Of a DNA stretch of 9,307 nt, positions 1 to 6,061 are shown one piece after another. A program made the position numbers and the translations under genes. How positions within the stretch are numbered: position 1 is the first letter of the stretch; each line of letters starts with the position of its first letter. Source of the DNA: CAXDRM01 sp963991775 (GTDB lineage Bacteria > Pseudomonadota > Alphaproteobacteria > Rickettsiales > JABIRX01); contig CAXDRM010000054.1 of the NCBI GenBank assembly GCA_963991775.1, positions 1 to 9,307 of the forward strand. The letters are read 5' to 3'. Below the pieces are notes generated by a model. The model saw only the letters and a list, made by a program, of their open reading frames with translations, was not told where the DNA came from and made no database searches.

Positions 1-761
1 TAGGCTTGTTACATCTTGAGATTATTCAAGAAAGATTAGAGCGCGAATTTGATCTGGATTTAATTACTACTGCTCCAAGTGTGGTTTATAAAGTGCATAA
101 AAATGATGGTTCTGTGCATGAGATTCATAATCCTGCCGATATGCCAGATCCTGTGCAAATTAAGCAGATTGAAGAGCCCTGGATCAGAGCAACAATCATG
201 GTGCAAGAAGAATTTCTGGGTGGAGTATTACAACTATGTACTGATAAAAGAGGGGTGCAGAAAGATCTCAATTATGTGGGTTCTCGGGTAATGGTGGTCT
301 ATCAATTACCACTTAATGAGATAGTTTTTGATTTTTATGATCGACTTAAATCAATTTCTAGCGGTTATGCTTCTTTTGATTGGGAGTTAGATGAATATAA
401 GCAGGGTGATTTAGTAAAGTTAAGTATTTTAGTAAATGGTGAGAATGTTGATGCTTTAGCGATGATTGTGCATAAAACTCAAGCAGAACGTAAAGGTCGT
501 TCACTTTGTGTAAAGCTTAAAGATTTAATTCCACGTCAGCTATTTAAAATTGCTATTCAAGCAGCAATAGGTGGTAAAATTATTGCACGTGAAACTGTAG
601 CAGCTCTTAGAAAAGACGTAACTGCTAAATGTTATGGTGGTGATGTTTCACGTAAACGCAAGCTGCTTGAAAAGCAAAAAAAGGGTAAGAAAAAAATGCG
701 TTCTATCGGTCAGGTAGATATCCCTCAATCTGCTTTCATCGCTGCTTTAAAGGTGGATTAA
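1..761 (+). CDS. lepA: Elongation factor 4 (LepA), C-terminal part; 5' end outside window
   Basis: This is the C-terminal portion of the ribosome-associated GTPase LepA/EF4, which binds ribosomes and is linked to initiation and back-translocation. The reading frame is open from the window edge (first full codon at 3) and begins G-L-L-H-L-E-I-I-Q-E-R-L, the conserved stretch that joins the EF-G-like domains in LepA. It continues through EEPWIRATIMVQEEFLGGV, KRGVQKDL and GYASFDWE. The LepA-specific C-terminal domain follows, with the basic run KRKLLEKQKKGKKKM and the ending IGQVDIPQSAFIAALKVD. About 252 of the usual ~600 residues are visible, so the GTPase domain lies upstream. The TTG at 6 is an internal codon, not a start. 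Its TAA (759-761) interlocks with the stop of the opposing gene. Family assignment is very secure. Confidence 0.97.
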   Translation, partial: GLLHLEIIQERLEREFDLDLITTAPSVVYKVHKNDGSVHEIHNPADMPDPVQIKQIEEPWIRATIMVQEEFLGGVLQLCTDKRGVQKDLNYVGSRVMVVYQLPLNEIVFDFYDRLKSISSGYASFDWELDEYKQGDLVKLSILVNGENVDALAMIVHKTQAERKGRSLCVKLKDLIPRQLFKIAIQAAIGGKIIARETVAALRKDVTAKCYGGDVSRKRKLLEKQKKGKKKMRSIGQVDIPQSAFIAALKVD

Positions 762-2281
762 GCTTTGCTAATACCATTAGATGTTTCTTTCGTAGTGCGG
801 CCGAAAAGTGACATGCCCGTCCATGAGTTAGGTTTTTCATTAGTCTTATTATGTGCTATGGCTAATTCATTGGTAGCTTGAATAAATTCCTTTAATTTAA
901 GGAATTTTTTTTCATCAGCAAAAGCAGTTTTAAATTTTTCATCTTGGGCAAGAGGTATTGCTAAGCCCATTAACACTGAAAGCCAATCATGTCCTTCATG
1001 GTGATGCTCATTTTGTGACTCTTTAGTATGGTTATGATGTTCTGGATTGGCGAAAGCCTTACCTCCATAATACATAAGCTGCGTATCAAAATGAAAATTT
1101 TTGTTAGTATTTAATTCTTCTTGAGCCTCAATGCCAAGTTTATTGAGTTTTTCTCTAAATTTGGCATTTAAAGATACAAAAGCATGGCCAACCTCATGAA
1201 AGATCACAGAATTAACATATTCAGGCTCATTATTTGCAGCTATGGAGATATAGTTTGCATCTCCGGAAGAGGTGCTTCCAGTTTTTAGTAATGGTTTGGG
1301 GCTGTGCATATTTTTACTGTCACTAAAGCTGCTTGCATCAAAAAGATAAATAGGAAATCTTGTTTTTACTGCTTTGCTAATAGCTGCTAGATCTAAGCCT
1401 AAAGGTTTTGTTTGCACAATTTTTGTGAAGCTTTTTGTTATTTCGCCAGTTTTAGCTGCTGAGTTAACTTCATAGCGAAAATCTGCATCTGGGCTTTGTT
1501 TTAATCTTTGGAAATTTTGTTTTCCTGGTTCTGTACTTTTAGTGATGCTAATATGTTTGCCACTATCTTGCGCTTTTAATTCAGCATATTTAATTTTAAA
1601 TCTTGCAGCAAATATATCAGGATCAAGAGCTATCATTGCCGGAGTTAAGGCAATTTTACTAATTTCAACTTTATTGCCTCTGCTTGGTGAGACTTTCATA
1701 AAAAAGCTTAAGCAATATTTTGCAAAATTATCTAGAAAATCTGAGAAAAATTGCCCGTAAGTTCTGCTTCGAAACTCACTATAGTTGAATTTTTTTTCTG
1801 CTATTTGTTCTTTAAAAATATCAGTAAGTTGTAAAGTGGCGCTATTTTGCGGTGTAGAGTTAAAGGTTGCTTTATGGCCCAAATTGCTGGTCGCTAAGAT
1901 GCTGGCAAAACTATCATTAAAAGCTCGTTTTAAGGCAAGGTCTGTAGATTTAATAAATAGAAATTCTTTATTATCTGGTTCTAAGATAGTGTTTTTATCT
2001 TTGCTTTGTGCGAGTAAAGTAGGTAAGTTGTTACGCCATCTAGTAGTTTGGCTTTCCATGAAATCTGCTAAAAAACTTCTTGTGGCACCATCTGTTTGCT
2101 CTTCTAAAATATGACCAGTTTCATCAAGCATTTGGTGCTTAATCAGTAGTTTTGTTACCAGCTCTTCTTGTGTGGGGCTAACATGCTCAAAAAATTGTAG
2201 TTTTTTTGTGGCAGCATCATATTTTGCCAGATTAAGATCTGCCAATAAATCGTTCAATTCTTGTAGCGCTGTTTTAGCCAT
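758..2281 (-). CDS. Unknown 507-residue protein with zinc-metalloprotease-like HEVGH motif
   Basis: I do not recognise the family. The visible hallmark is V-I-F-H-E-V-G-H-A-F, with H362-E363-x-x-H366, the zincin zinc-binding helix. It is preceded by a probable beta strand (YISIA, about 344-348), as expected in a metalloprotease fold. Downstream lies a histidine-dense segment, about 415-431 (H415, H416, H418, H426-428, H431), then a short hydrophobic stretch, about 433-445. The third zinc ligand cannot be assigned. The N-terminal ~300 residues are charged and look alpha-helical, with no similarity I can name. There is no signal peptide and no clear membrane segment. The ATG at 2281 is the first in frame, but no Shine-Dalgarno precedes it; an extended -10 lies about 28 bp upstream. 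The gene is divergent from guaB and converges on lepA. It could be a cytosolic peptidase or a secreted effector, and the sequence does not decide. Coding status is secure; function is inferred from one motif. Confidence 0.85.
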   Translation of the reverse strand: MAKTALQELNDLLADLNLAKYDAATKKLQFFEHVSPTQEELVTKLLIKHQMLDETGHILEEQTDGATRSFLADFMESQTTRWRNNLPTLLAQSKDKNTILEPDNKEFLFIKSTDLALKRAFNDSFASILATSNLGHKATFNSTPQNSATLQLTDIFKEQIAEKKFNYSEFRSRTYGQFFSDFLDNFAKYCLSFFMKVSPSRGNKVEISKIALTPAMIALDPDIFAARFKIKYAELKAQDSGKHISITKSTEPGKQNFQRLKQSPDADFRYEVNSAAKTGEITKSFTKIVQTKPLGLDLAAISKAVKTRFPIYLFDASSFSDSKNMHSPKPLLKTGSTSSGDANYISIAANNEPEYVNSVIFHEVGHAFVSLNAKFREKLNKLGIEAQEELNTNKNFHFDTQLMYYGGKAFANPEHHNHTKESQNEHHHEGHDWLSVLMGLAIPLAQDEKFKTAFADEKKFLKLKEFIQATNELAIAHNKTNEKPNSWTGMSLFGRTTKETSNGISKA

Positions 2282-2308
2282 AAGGTGTTTATTGTAATTA
2301 CATAAGGT

Positions 2309-2320
2309 ATTATAGCATAA
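2309..2320 (-). promoter_or_regulatory. Extended -10 promoter for the HEVGH-motif gene
   Basis: On the minus strand this reads TTATGCTATAAT, a perfect TATAAT (2314-2309) with the upstream TG of an extended -10 (TGnTATAAT). No good -35 is present (TTATTA lies at the right distance), which fits an extended -10 promoter. Transcription would start near 2302, leaving a leader of about 20 nt before the ATG at 2281. Confidence 0.5.
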
Positions 2321-2348
2321 TTTGCTTTAATAATAAAATATTTGCAGC

Positions 2349-2354
2349 TATAAT
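2349..2354 (+). promoter_or_regulatory. Candidate -10 box for guaB
   Basis: A perfect TATAAT lies 51 bp upstream of the guaB start. The hexamer 17 bp upstream (TTTAAT, 2326-2331) is a weak -35 match, so the call rests mostly on the -10 and its position. A short hairpin TTTTG-CCG-CAAAA (2354-2366) would fall around the transcription start. The region is AT-rich, so a chance TATAAT is plausible. Confidence 0.3.
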
Positions 2355-2405
2355 TTTGCCGCAAAACTTAATTAAAATTTCACAAACAGTTTTGCAGTAA
2401 AATCC

Positions 2406-3869
2406 ATGAAAGAAATTAAAGAATATCTTACTTTTGACGATGTTTTGTTAGTACCTGATTATTCAGAGGTTCTACCTAGTCAAGTCGATGTTAGTACCCA
2501 AGTTACCAAAAAAATTAAATTAAATATTCCTTTCATTTCTTCAGCTATGGATACAGTTACTGAAAGTAGGATGGCCATTGCAATGGCGCAGAATGGTGGT
2601 TTGGGCTGTATTCATAAGAATCTGACCATTGCTAAGCAGCAGGAAGAGGTACAAAAAGTCAAAAAATTTGAATCTGGTATGGTAGTTGATCCTATAACTA
2701 TCGAGCCAGGTGCAACTTTAAAAGATGCTTTAAAATTAATGGAGAAATTTACTATTTCGGGTATTCCAGTAGTGGCGCGTAGTGGTAAGTTGCAAGGTAT
2801 ACTTACTGATCGTGATGTTAGATTTGTTTCTGATAAAAATAAGTTAGTCAAAGATTTAATGACCAAAGATAATTTGGTGACTGTAAAGCCTGGTGTTTCC
2901 GATAAGCAGGCTAAAATACTACTTCAGCAACATAAAATTGAAAAATTACTAGTAGTAGATAATGACTATAAATGTGTAGGTCTAATTACTGTAAAAGATA
3001 TTAATAAAGCCAAAGAATATCCTCATGCTGCCAAAGATTCACGGGGTCGTTTAAGAGTTGCTGCAGCTGTAGGAACTGGCAGTGATTGTATGGCTAGAGT
3101 AGAGGCTTTAGTTAAGGCAGAAGTAGATATTTTAGTAGTTGATACGGCACATGGTCACTCTAAAGGTGTTATTGATACGGTCAAAGAAATTAAAAAGAAA
3201 TTTAAAGCCACAGCAATTATAGCTGGTAATATAGCAACAGCTGAAGCAGCTAAAGCTTTAATAGAGGCTGGTGCAGATGCAGTTAAAGTTGGTATCGGTC
3301 CTGGTTCAATCTGTACCACGCGTATCATTGCAGGTGTTGGTGTGCCGCAGCTTTCTGCCATAGCTGATGTAGCAAAAATCTGTAAAAAGCGCAATATTCC
3401 TTTAATTGCTGATGGTGGCATTAAATTTTCTGGTGACGTAGCTAAAGCAATCGCAGTTGGTGCTGATTGTGTCATGGTAGGTGGAATGTTTGCTGGCACA
3501 GAAGAATCGCCCGGTGAAATAATTCTTTATCAAGGTAGATCATATAAATCATATCGTGGTATGGGCTCTATAGGGGCAATGGCTCGTGGTTCAGCGGATC
3601 GCTATTTTCAGCAAGATGTTAGCAAAACTTACAAGCTAGTACCTGAGGGTGTAGAGGGGCGCGTACCTTATAAAGGTCCGGTATCAGATGTGATTCATCA
3701 GCTTATTGGCGGTTTGAAGGCTGCTATGGGTTATTGCGGAAAATCAGATATTTCCAAGATGAAGCTGAAAGCTAAAATTATAAAAATTACAAATGCGGGC
3801 TTGAAAGAAAGTCATCCTCATGATATAAAAGTGACGCGCGAAGCACCAAATTATGGAACTTCAAATTAA
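2406..3869 (+). CDS. guaB: Inosine-5'-monophosphate dehydrogenase
   Basis: This cytoplasmic enzyme oxidises IMP to XMP with NAD+, the committed step of guanine nucleotide synthesis. The 487-residue length matches bacterial GuaB (about 488). The N-terminus L-T-F-D-D-V-L-L-V-P is canonical, followed by IPFISSAMDTVTE and GGLGCIHKN. A pair of CBS domains occupies about residues 93-200, including GILTDRDVRF. The catalytic loop is GIGPGSICTTR, with nucleophile Cys303, followed by IADGGIKFSGD. The phosphate-binding VMVGGMFAGTEE and the mobile-flap Arg399-Tyr400 (ARGSADRYFQ) are intact, so the enzyme looks active. The ATG is chosen from the conserved N-terminus; no Shine-Dalgarno is evident. It is divergent from the HEVGH gene, and 91 bp precede the next gene. 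Very secure. Confidence 0.98.
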   Translation: MKEIKEYLTFDDVLLVPDYSEVLPSQVDVSTQVTKKIKLNIPFISSAMDTVTESRMAIAMAQNGGLGCIHKNLTIAKQQEEVQKVKKFESGMVVDPITIEPGATLKDALKLMEKFTISGIPVVARSGKLQGILTDRDVRFVSDKNKLVKDLMTKDNLVTVKPGVSDKQAKILLQQHKIEKLLVVDNDYKCVGLITVKDINKAKEYPHAAKDSRGRLRVAAAVGTGSDCMARVEALVKAEVDILVVDTAHGHSKGVIDTVKEIKKKFKATAIIAGNIATAEAAKALIEAGADAVKVGIGPGSICTTRIIAGVGVPQLSAIADVAKICKKRNIPLIADGGIKFSGDVAKAIAVGADCVMVGGMFAGTEESPGEIILYQGRSYKSYRGMGSIGAMARGSADRYFQQDVSKTYKLVPEGVEGRVPYKGPVSDVIHQLIGGLKAAMGYCGKSDISKMKLKAKIIKITNAGLKESHPHDIKVTREAPNYGTSN

Positions 3870-3872
3870 CAC

Positions 3873-3910
3873 GTAAAACTAGAAAAAGTTATGTTTTTTC
3901 GTAGTTTTGC
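3873..3910 (+). terminator. AT-rich stem-loop downstream of guaB
   Basis: Four bases after the guaB stop, AAAACTA-GAAAAA (3875-3887) pairs with TTTTTC-G-TAGTTTT (3895-3908), with a single bulged G at 3901 and a 7-nt loop. G-T and G-C pairs can extend it at 3873-3874/3909-3910. A T7 run (3924-3930) lies about 14 nt past the stem rather than directly after it. It is therefore terminator-like but not a classic intrinsic terminator. It may attenuate read-through into the M23 gene or protect the guaB 3' end. Confidence 0.45.
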
Positions 3911-3960
3911 CTTGATTATTAGATTTTTTTACCTTTTGATGAGTCTGTTTTAAAAAAATT

Positions 3961-5058
3961 ATGGCCGGAAAATTTTTTGCAAAAAAAAGAGTTTTAATCA
4001 TCTCAGACGATGAAATTAAGAGTTATCCTCTTACGCCTAAGTCTCAGATCTTTGTGCTTTTTGCTTTTGTGTCATTCATATCATGGGTATCTTTTTCAAG
4101 TGGTAAATATTTTACTTTTAAAGAGGTAATCACGCAAAAAGAAGAAGAGGTTCACCAAGCTAATTTAATTAATCTTGATCTACAAACTAAGATTGACAGC
4201 CTACAAAGTAATTTAGTTAAGCTTAATCAGTATTTTGATACAGTTAAAGATTTTGACTATAACAAACAAGATCAGTCAAAAAAAAAGAAAGATAAAGAAA
4301 TCTCATATCGCGTAATCACCGATCCTTTTGCTAAGCCTAAATTACTTAAACGTCCTTCTACTGATTTAAAACAACAGGTAGTTGATGATATTAACAGTAA
4401 TGCTTCATTGCGTATCCAGGAAATGAAAAAAATCATTGCTTTAACTGGCCTATCAGTTTCTGATGTCGATGTTGAGGCTTTAGGTGGCCAAAGTGAGTTA
4501 GTTAATCATGTTTTTTCAGGTAAAAACCAAGGTGGTCCAGATACTTCAAATCTTTCAAATATATCTTTTGCATCAGGTGAAAATATAGATGATACGATTA
4601 GATTCTCAGAAAATATCGAGCAGCTAATTTATCTTGAGAATATGTTTAATTCTATGCCTTTTATTGTGCCGATGAAGCGCTATTATATTTCGTCTCGTTA
4701 TGGCAGAAGAATTGATCCAATTACTAAAAGAAGAGCTAATCATTATGGTACAGATTTTGCTGGTCCTATAGGAGCAAGAATTTATGCGACTGCGCCAGGT
4801 GTGGTTAAATTTGCAGGGCGTAAGGGAAATTACGGAAAATTCATCGAGATTGATCATGGGTTTGATGTAGTTACGAGATACGGTCATTTAAGCCGTATTT
4901 CGGTAAAAAAAGGAGATAAAATATTGCGCGATCAAATTATCGGCAATCAAGGTAATAGTGGTAGGAGTTCAGGTCCACATTTACATTACGAGGTTAGAGT
5001 TAATGGTAAAAATTATAATCCAGAAAAATTTATCAAAGCAGGTAAGCATGTTTTCTAA
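3961..5058 (+). CDS. Membrane-anchored M23 family (LytM-type) peptidoglycan endopeptidase
   Basis: This is a predicted zinc endopeptidase that cuts peptidoglycan cross-links or stems in the periplasm. A short basic cytoplasmic N-terminus precedes one membrane segment (about 29-47, IFVLFAFVSFISWVSF). A likely coiled coil follows (about 52-97), then a lysine-rich linker, then the C-terminal peptidase domain (about 238-355). All expected active-site residues are visible: H261 and D265 in HYGTDFAG, H309 in RYGHLS, and H340/H342 in GPHLHYE. It should therefore be catalytic, unlike EnvC/NlpD-type activators that lack these residues. Length is 365 residues. The ATG at 3961 is the first sensible start, giving an N-in anchor; no Shine-Dalgarno is apparent. 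It overlaps the downstream bactofilin gene by 11 bp. M23-bactofilin pairing is an established cell-shape module (Helicobacter Csd1-CcmA is the known example). Family secure; substrate bond unknown. Confidence 0.93.
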   Translation: MAGKFFAKKRVLIISDDEIKSYPLTPKSQIFVLFAFVSFISWVSFSSGKYFTFKEVITQKEEEVHQANLINLDLQTKIDSLQSNLVKLNQYFDTVKDFDYNKQDQSKKKKDKEISYRVITDPFAKPKLLKRPSTDLKQQVVDDINSNASLRIQEMKKIIALTGLSVSDVDVEALGGQSELVNHVFSGKNQGGPDTSNLSNISFASGENIDDTIRFSENIEQLIYLENMFNSMPFIVPMKRYYISSRYGRRIDPITKRRANHYGTDFAGPIGARIYATAPGVVKFAGRKGNYGKFIEIDHGFDVVTRYGHLSRISVKKGDKILRDQIIGNQGNSGRSSGPHLHYEVRVNGKNYNPEKFIKAGKHVF

Positions 5059-5665
5059 GAAAGGTAAAAATGCAGCACAAAATAATGTTGAAGTATTAGA
5101 GATCAACAGAAAAGCAATTCCTTCAATCATTGTTTCGGATTTAAATATCGAAGGTGATTTAATCAGTGAAGGTGCCATTGAAATTGGTGGTAAAGTTAAT
5201 GGTAATATTAAATGTGCACAGGTAACTATTAGAAAAAGTGCATTTATTAATGGCGATATTGAGGCTGAGAATTTAATTATTCATGGTAATGTTAAAGGTA
5301 AAATTTTAGCAAGAAATGTTTCAGTTACCAGCCATGCACAAATTAGAGGTGCTGTTGAATATGGTTTTTTAAATGTTGAATCTGGTGCTGATATTGATTG
5401 TAAATTTAAACGTAAAATCTTTGAGGATGTAACTTTGCTTAGCGATCCAGCTAAAGAAGAGCAAGAAGAAGTTAAAGATAGTAAAATTGTCTCATTAAAT
5501 GAAATAACAGCAGATAGCAAAGCAATAAAAGATGGCGAAATAATAGCAGAGGAGGATGATGCTCCTTCATTTACTATTGTTGAGGGTGCTTTGGTTGATG
5601 ATATAGATATTAAGCCTAAGAAAGCCAGAAAATCTAAAGCTAGCAAAAAAACTTCTAAAAAGTAA
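5048..5665 (+). CDS. Bactofilin (polymer-forming cytoskeletal protein)
   Basis: Bactofilins form nucleotide-free filaments of stacked beta-helix subunits at the inner membrane, where they position cell-wall enzymes. Residues about 26-122 show the repeating short-strand/glycine pattern of the bactofilin domain: LNIEGDLISEGAIEIGGKVNGNI, INGDIEAENLIIHGNVKGKI, then HAQIRGAVEYGFLNVESGADI. After it come an acidic disordered stretch (about 134-180) and a very basic tail (191-205, mostly K, S, R and A), which could contact membrane or nucleic acid. The start is set at ATG 5048: AGG at 5040-5042 gives 5-bp spacing, and the protein then begins MFSKKGK. The frame is also open upstream, but that stretch lies over the M23 gene and does not look like bactofilin. 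Overlap with the M23 gene implies translational coupling. 205 residues, intact. Confidence 0.93.
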   Translation: MFSKKGKNAAQNNVEVLEINRKAIPSIIVSDLNIEGDLISEGAIEIGGKVNGNIKCAQVTIRKSAFINGDIEAENLIIHGNVKGKILARNVSVTSHAQIRGAVEYGFLNVESGADIDCKFKRKIFEDVTLLSDPAKEEQEEVKDSKIVSLNEITADSKAIKDGEIIAEEDDAPSFTIVEGALVDDIDIKPKKARKSKASKKTSKK

Positions 5666-5701
5666 ATTTCCAGCTCTTAACATCTAGCATCATTTGCACT
5701 T

Positions 5702-5749
5702 AAAAAATGTCCTCACGTACTAGCGTGTCACGCTACCGGACATTTTTTT
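5702..5749. terminator. Bidirectional intrinsic terminator between bactofilin gene and tgt
   Basis: AAAAAATGTCC (5702-5712) pairs perfectly with GGACATTTTTT (5738-5748). An inner stem TAGCG/CGCTA (5721-5725/5731-5735) sits inside it. The stem is followed by T7 on the plus strand and begins with A6, which gives a U-tract on the minus strand too, so it can stop transcription from both sides. It lies 36 bp after the bactofilin stop. On the minus strand it reads TGTCCGGTAG-CG-TGAC, related to a second element at 5912-5927. Confidence 0.75.
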
Positions 5750-5760
5750 GATATTTAATA

Positions 5761-5813
5761 AGCCGGTCCCTGAGCTTGCAAGCTTTAGCTCAGCAATGGC
5801 CGAACGGGCCGGT
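5761..5813. repeat. REP-like palindrome with enlarged loop
   Basis: Outer arms CCGGTCC (5763-5769) and GGGCCGG (5806-5812) pair over 7 bp with one G-T pair. An inner stem CTGAGCT/AGCTCAG (5770-5776/5787-5793) is perfect. It also contains the 10-bp palindrome GCTTGCAAGC (5774-5783). Compared with the unit at 6016-6040 it shares GG-N-CCCTGAGC-N-TGC and then CCGAA-N-GGG. About 20 extra bases (5780-5799) separate the two halves, as if the loop had been expanded. Confidence 0.65.
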
Positions 5814-5836
5814 TAAGAACTTCTAAGTTTATGACT

Positions 5837-5870
5837 AACCTTGCACTTCGGCACGCTCAGTGGCCGGTTG
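5837..5870 (-). repeat. REP-like unit in inverted orientation
   Basis: On the minus strand the core reads CTGAGCGTGCCGAA, matching CTGAGCCTGCCGAA of the unit at 6022-6034 in 13 of 14 positions. Short nested stems are visible: AACC/GGTT (5837-5840/5866-5869) and CACT/AGTG (5844-5847/5859-5862). It is preceded by TATGACTAAC (5830-5839), which recurs exactly at 5922-5931. Confidence 0.6.
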
Positions 5871-5876
5871 GGTGTA

Positions 5877-5962
5877 ATTTTGAGAAGAAAAATAATATTA
5901 TTAAGTATTTTTGTCCGGTAGTATGACTAACATGTACATTCCGGTGTTTTTCTCCTCAAAAT
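5877..5962. repeat. 86-bp unit bounded by 16-bp inverted repeats
   Basis: ATTTTGAGAAGAAAAA (5877-5892) is the reverse complement of 5947-5962 at 15 of 16 positions. The enclosed 54 bp contain AATAATATTATT, then TGTCCGGTAGTATGAC (5912-5927) and CATTCCGGTG. The inner part resembles the hairpin at 5702-5749 read in the opposite direction. It could be a miniature mobile element, or a decayed palindrome working as terminator for tgt. No clear target-site duplication flanks it. Confidence 0.55.
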
Positions 5963-6015
5963 ACAAATATATGACCCACCTCAAAAATTTTGTGGTGCCA
6001 TAGTTTAAAATTTAA

Positions 6016-6040
6016 GGACCCTGAGCCTGCCGAATGGGTC
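6016..6040 (+). repeat. REP-like unit
   Basis: GACCC (6017-6021) pairs with GGGTC (6036-6040) around a loop carrying TGAGCCTGCCGAAT. This resembles the widespread bacterial intergenic palindrome built on CCCTGAGCCTG(T/C)CGAA-GGG. It sits 21 bp after the tgt stop and could form a 3' stem-loop on that transcript. Confidence 0.6.
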
Positions 6041-6061
6041 GCTCGAGTCATTGTGTTTTTG

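Larger units (their letters stand above)
5666..6061. other. Gene-free convergent intergenic region filled with palindromes
   Basis: This 396-bp stretch lies between the stop of the bactofilin gene and the stop of tgt, so transcription converges on it. I see no credible coding frame or tRNA. It contains, in order, a two-way terminator hairpin (5702-5749), a large REP-like palindrome (5761-5813), an inverted REP-like unit (5837-5870), a unit with 16-bp inverted ends (5877-5962), an AT-rich imperfect hairpin (about 5969-6001) and a third REP-like unit (6016-6040). Local GC-rich stems contrast with the AT-rich surroundings. Confidence 0.8.

Noticed and set aside
6..8. TTG as the start of a 251-residue protein
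   Set aside because: The frame is open to the window edge and the residues before and after it match the interior of LepA, so this codon is internal.
1785..2114. 109-codon plus-strand frame opposite the HEVGH gene
   Set aside because: It lies entirely inside the longer minus-strand gene, which has a promoter and a recognisable catalytic motif; this frame has neither.
3155..3499. 114-codon open frame antisense to guaB
   Set aside because: It lies fully inside the catalytic domain of guaB, its predicted protein is low-complexity (rich in A, P, S and I), and it has no promoter or ribosome binding site. It is a by-product of guaB codon use.
4958..5047. Upstream extension of the bactofilin frame
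   Set aside because: These 30 codons overlap the active-site end of the M23 gene in another frame and do not resemble bactofilin. ATG 5048 has a well-spaced AGG.
5281..5646. 121-codon antisense frame opposite the bactofilin gene
   Set aside because: Serine/leucine-rich shadow of an acidic coding region with no supporting signals.
5666..6061. CRISPR array
   Set aside because: Repeats here differ in length, orientation and spacing and are palindromic units, not regular direct repeats with unique spacers.
5666..6061. tRNA or other structured RNA gene in the palindrome cluster
   Set aside because: No cloverleaf, T-loop motif or CCA-like end could be built; the stems are nested REP-type hairpins.
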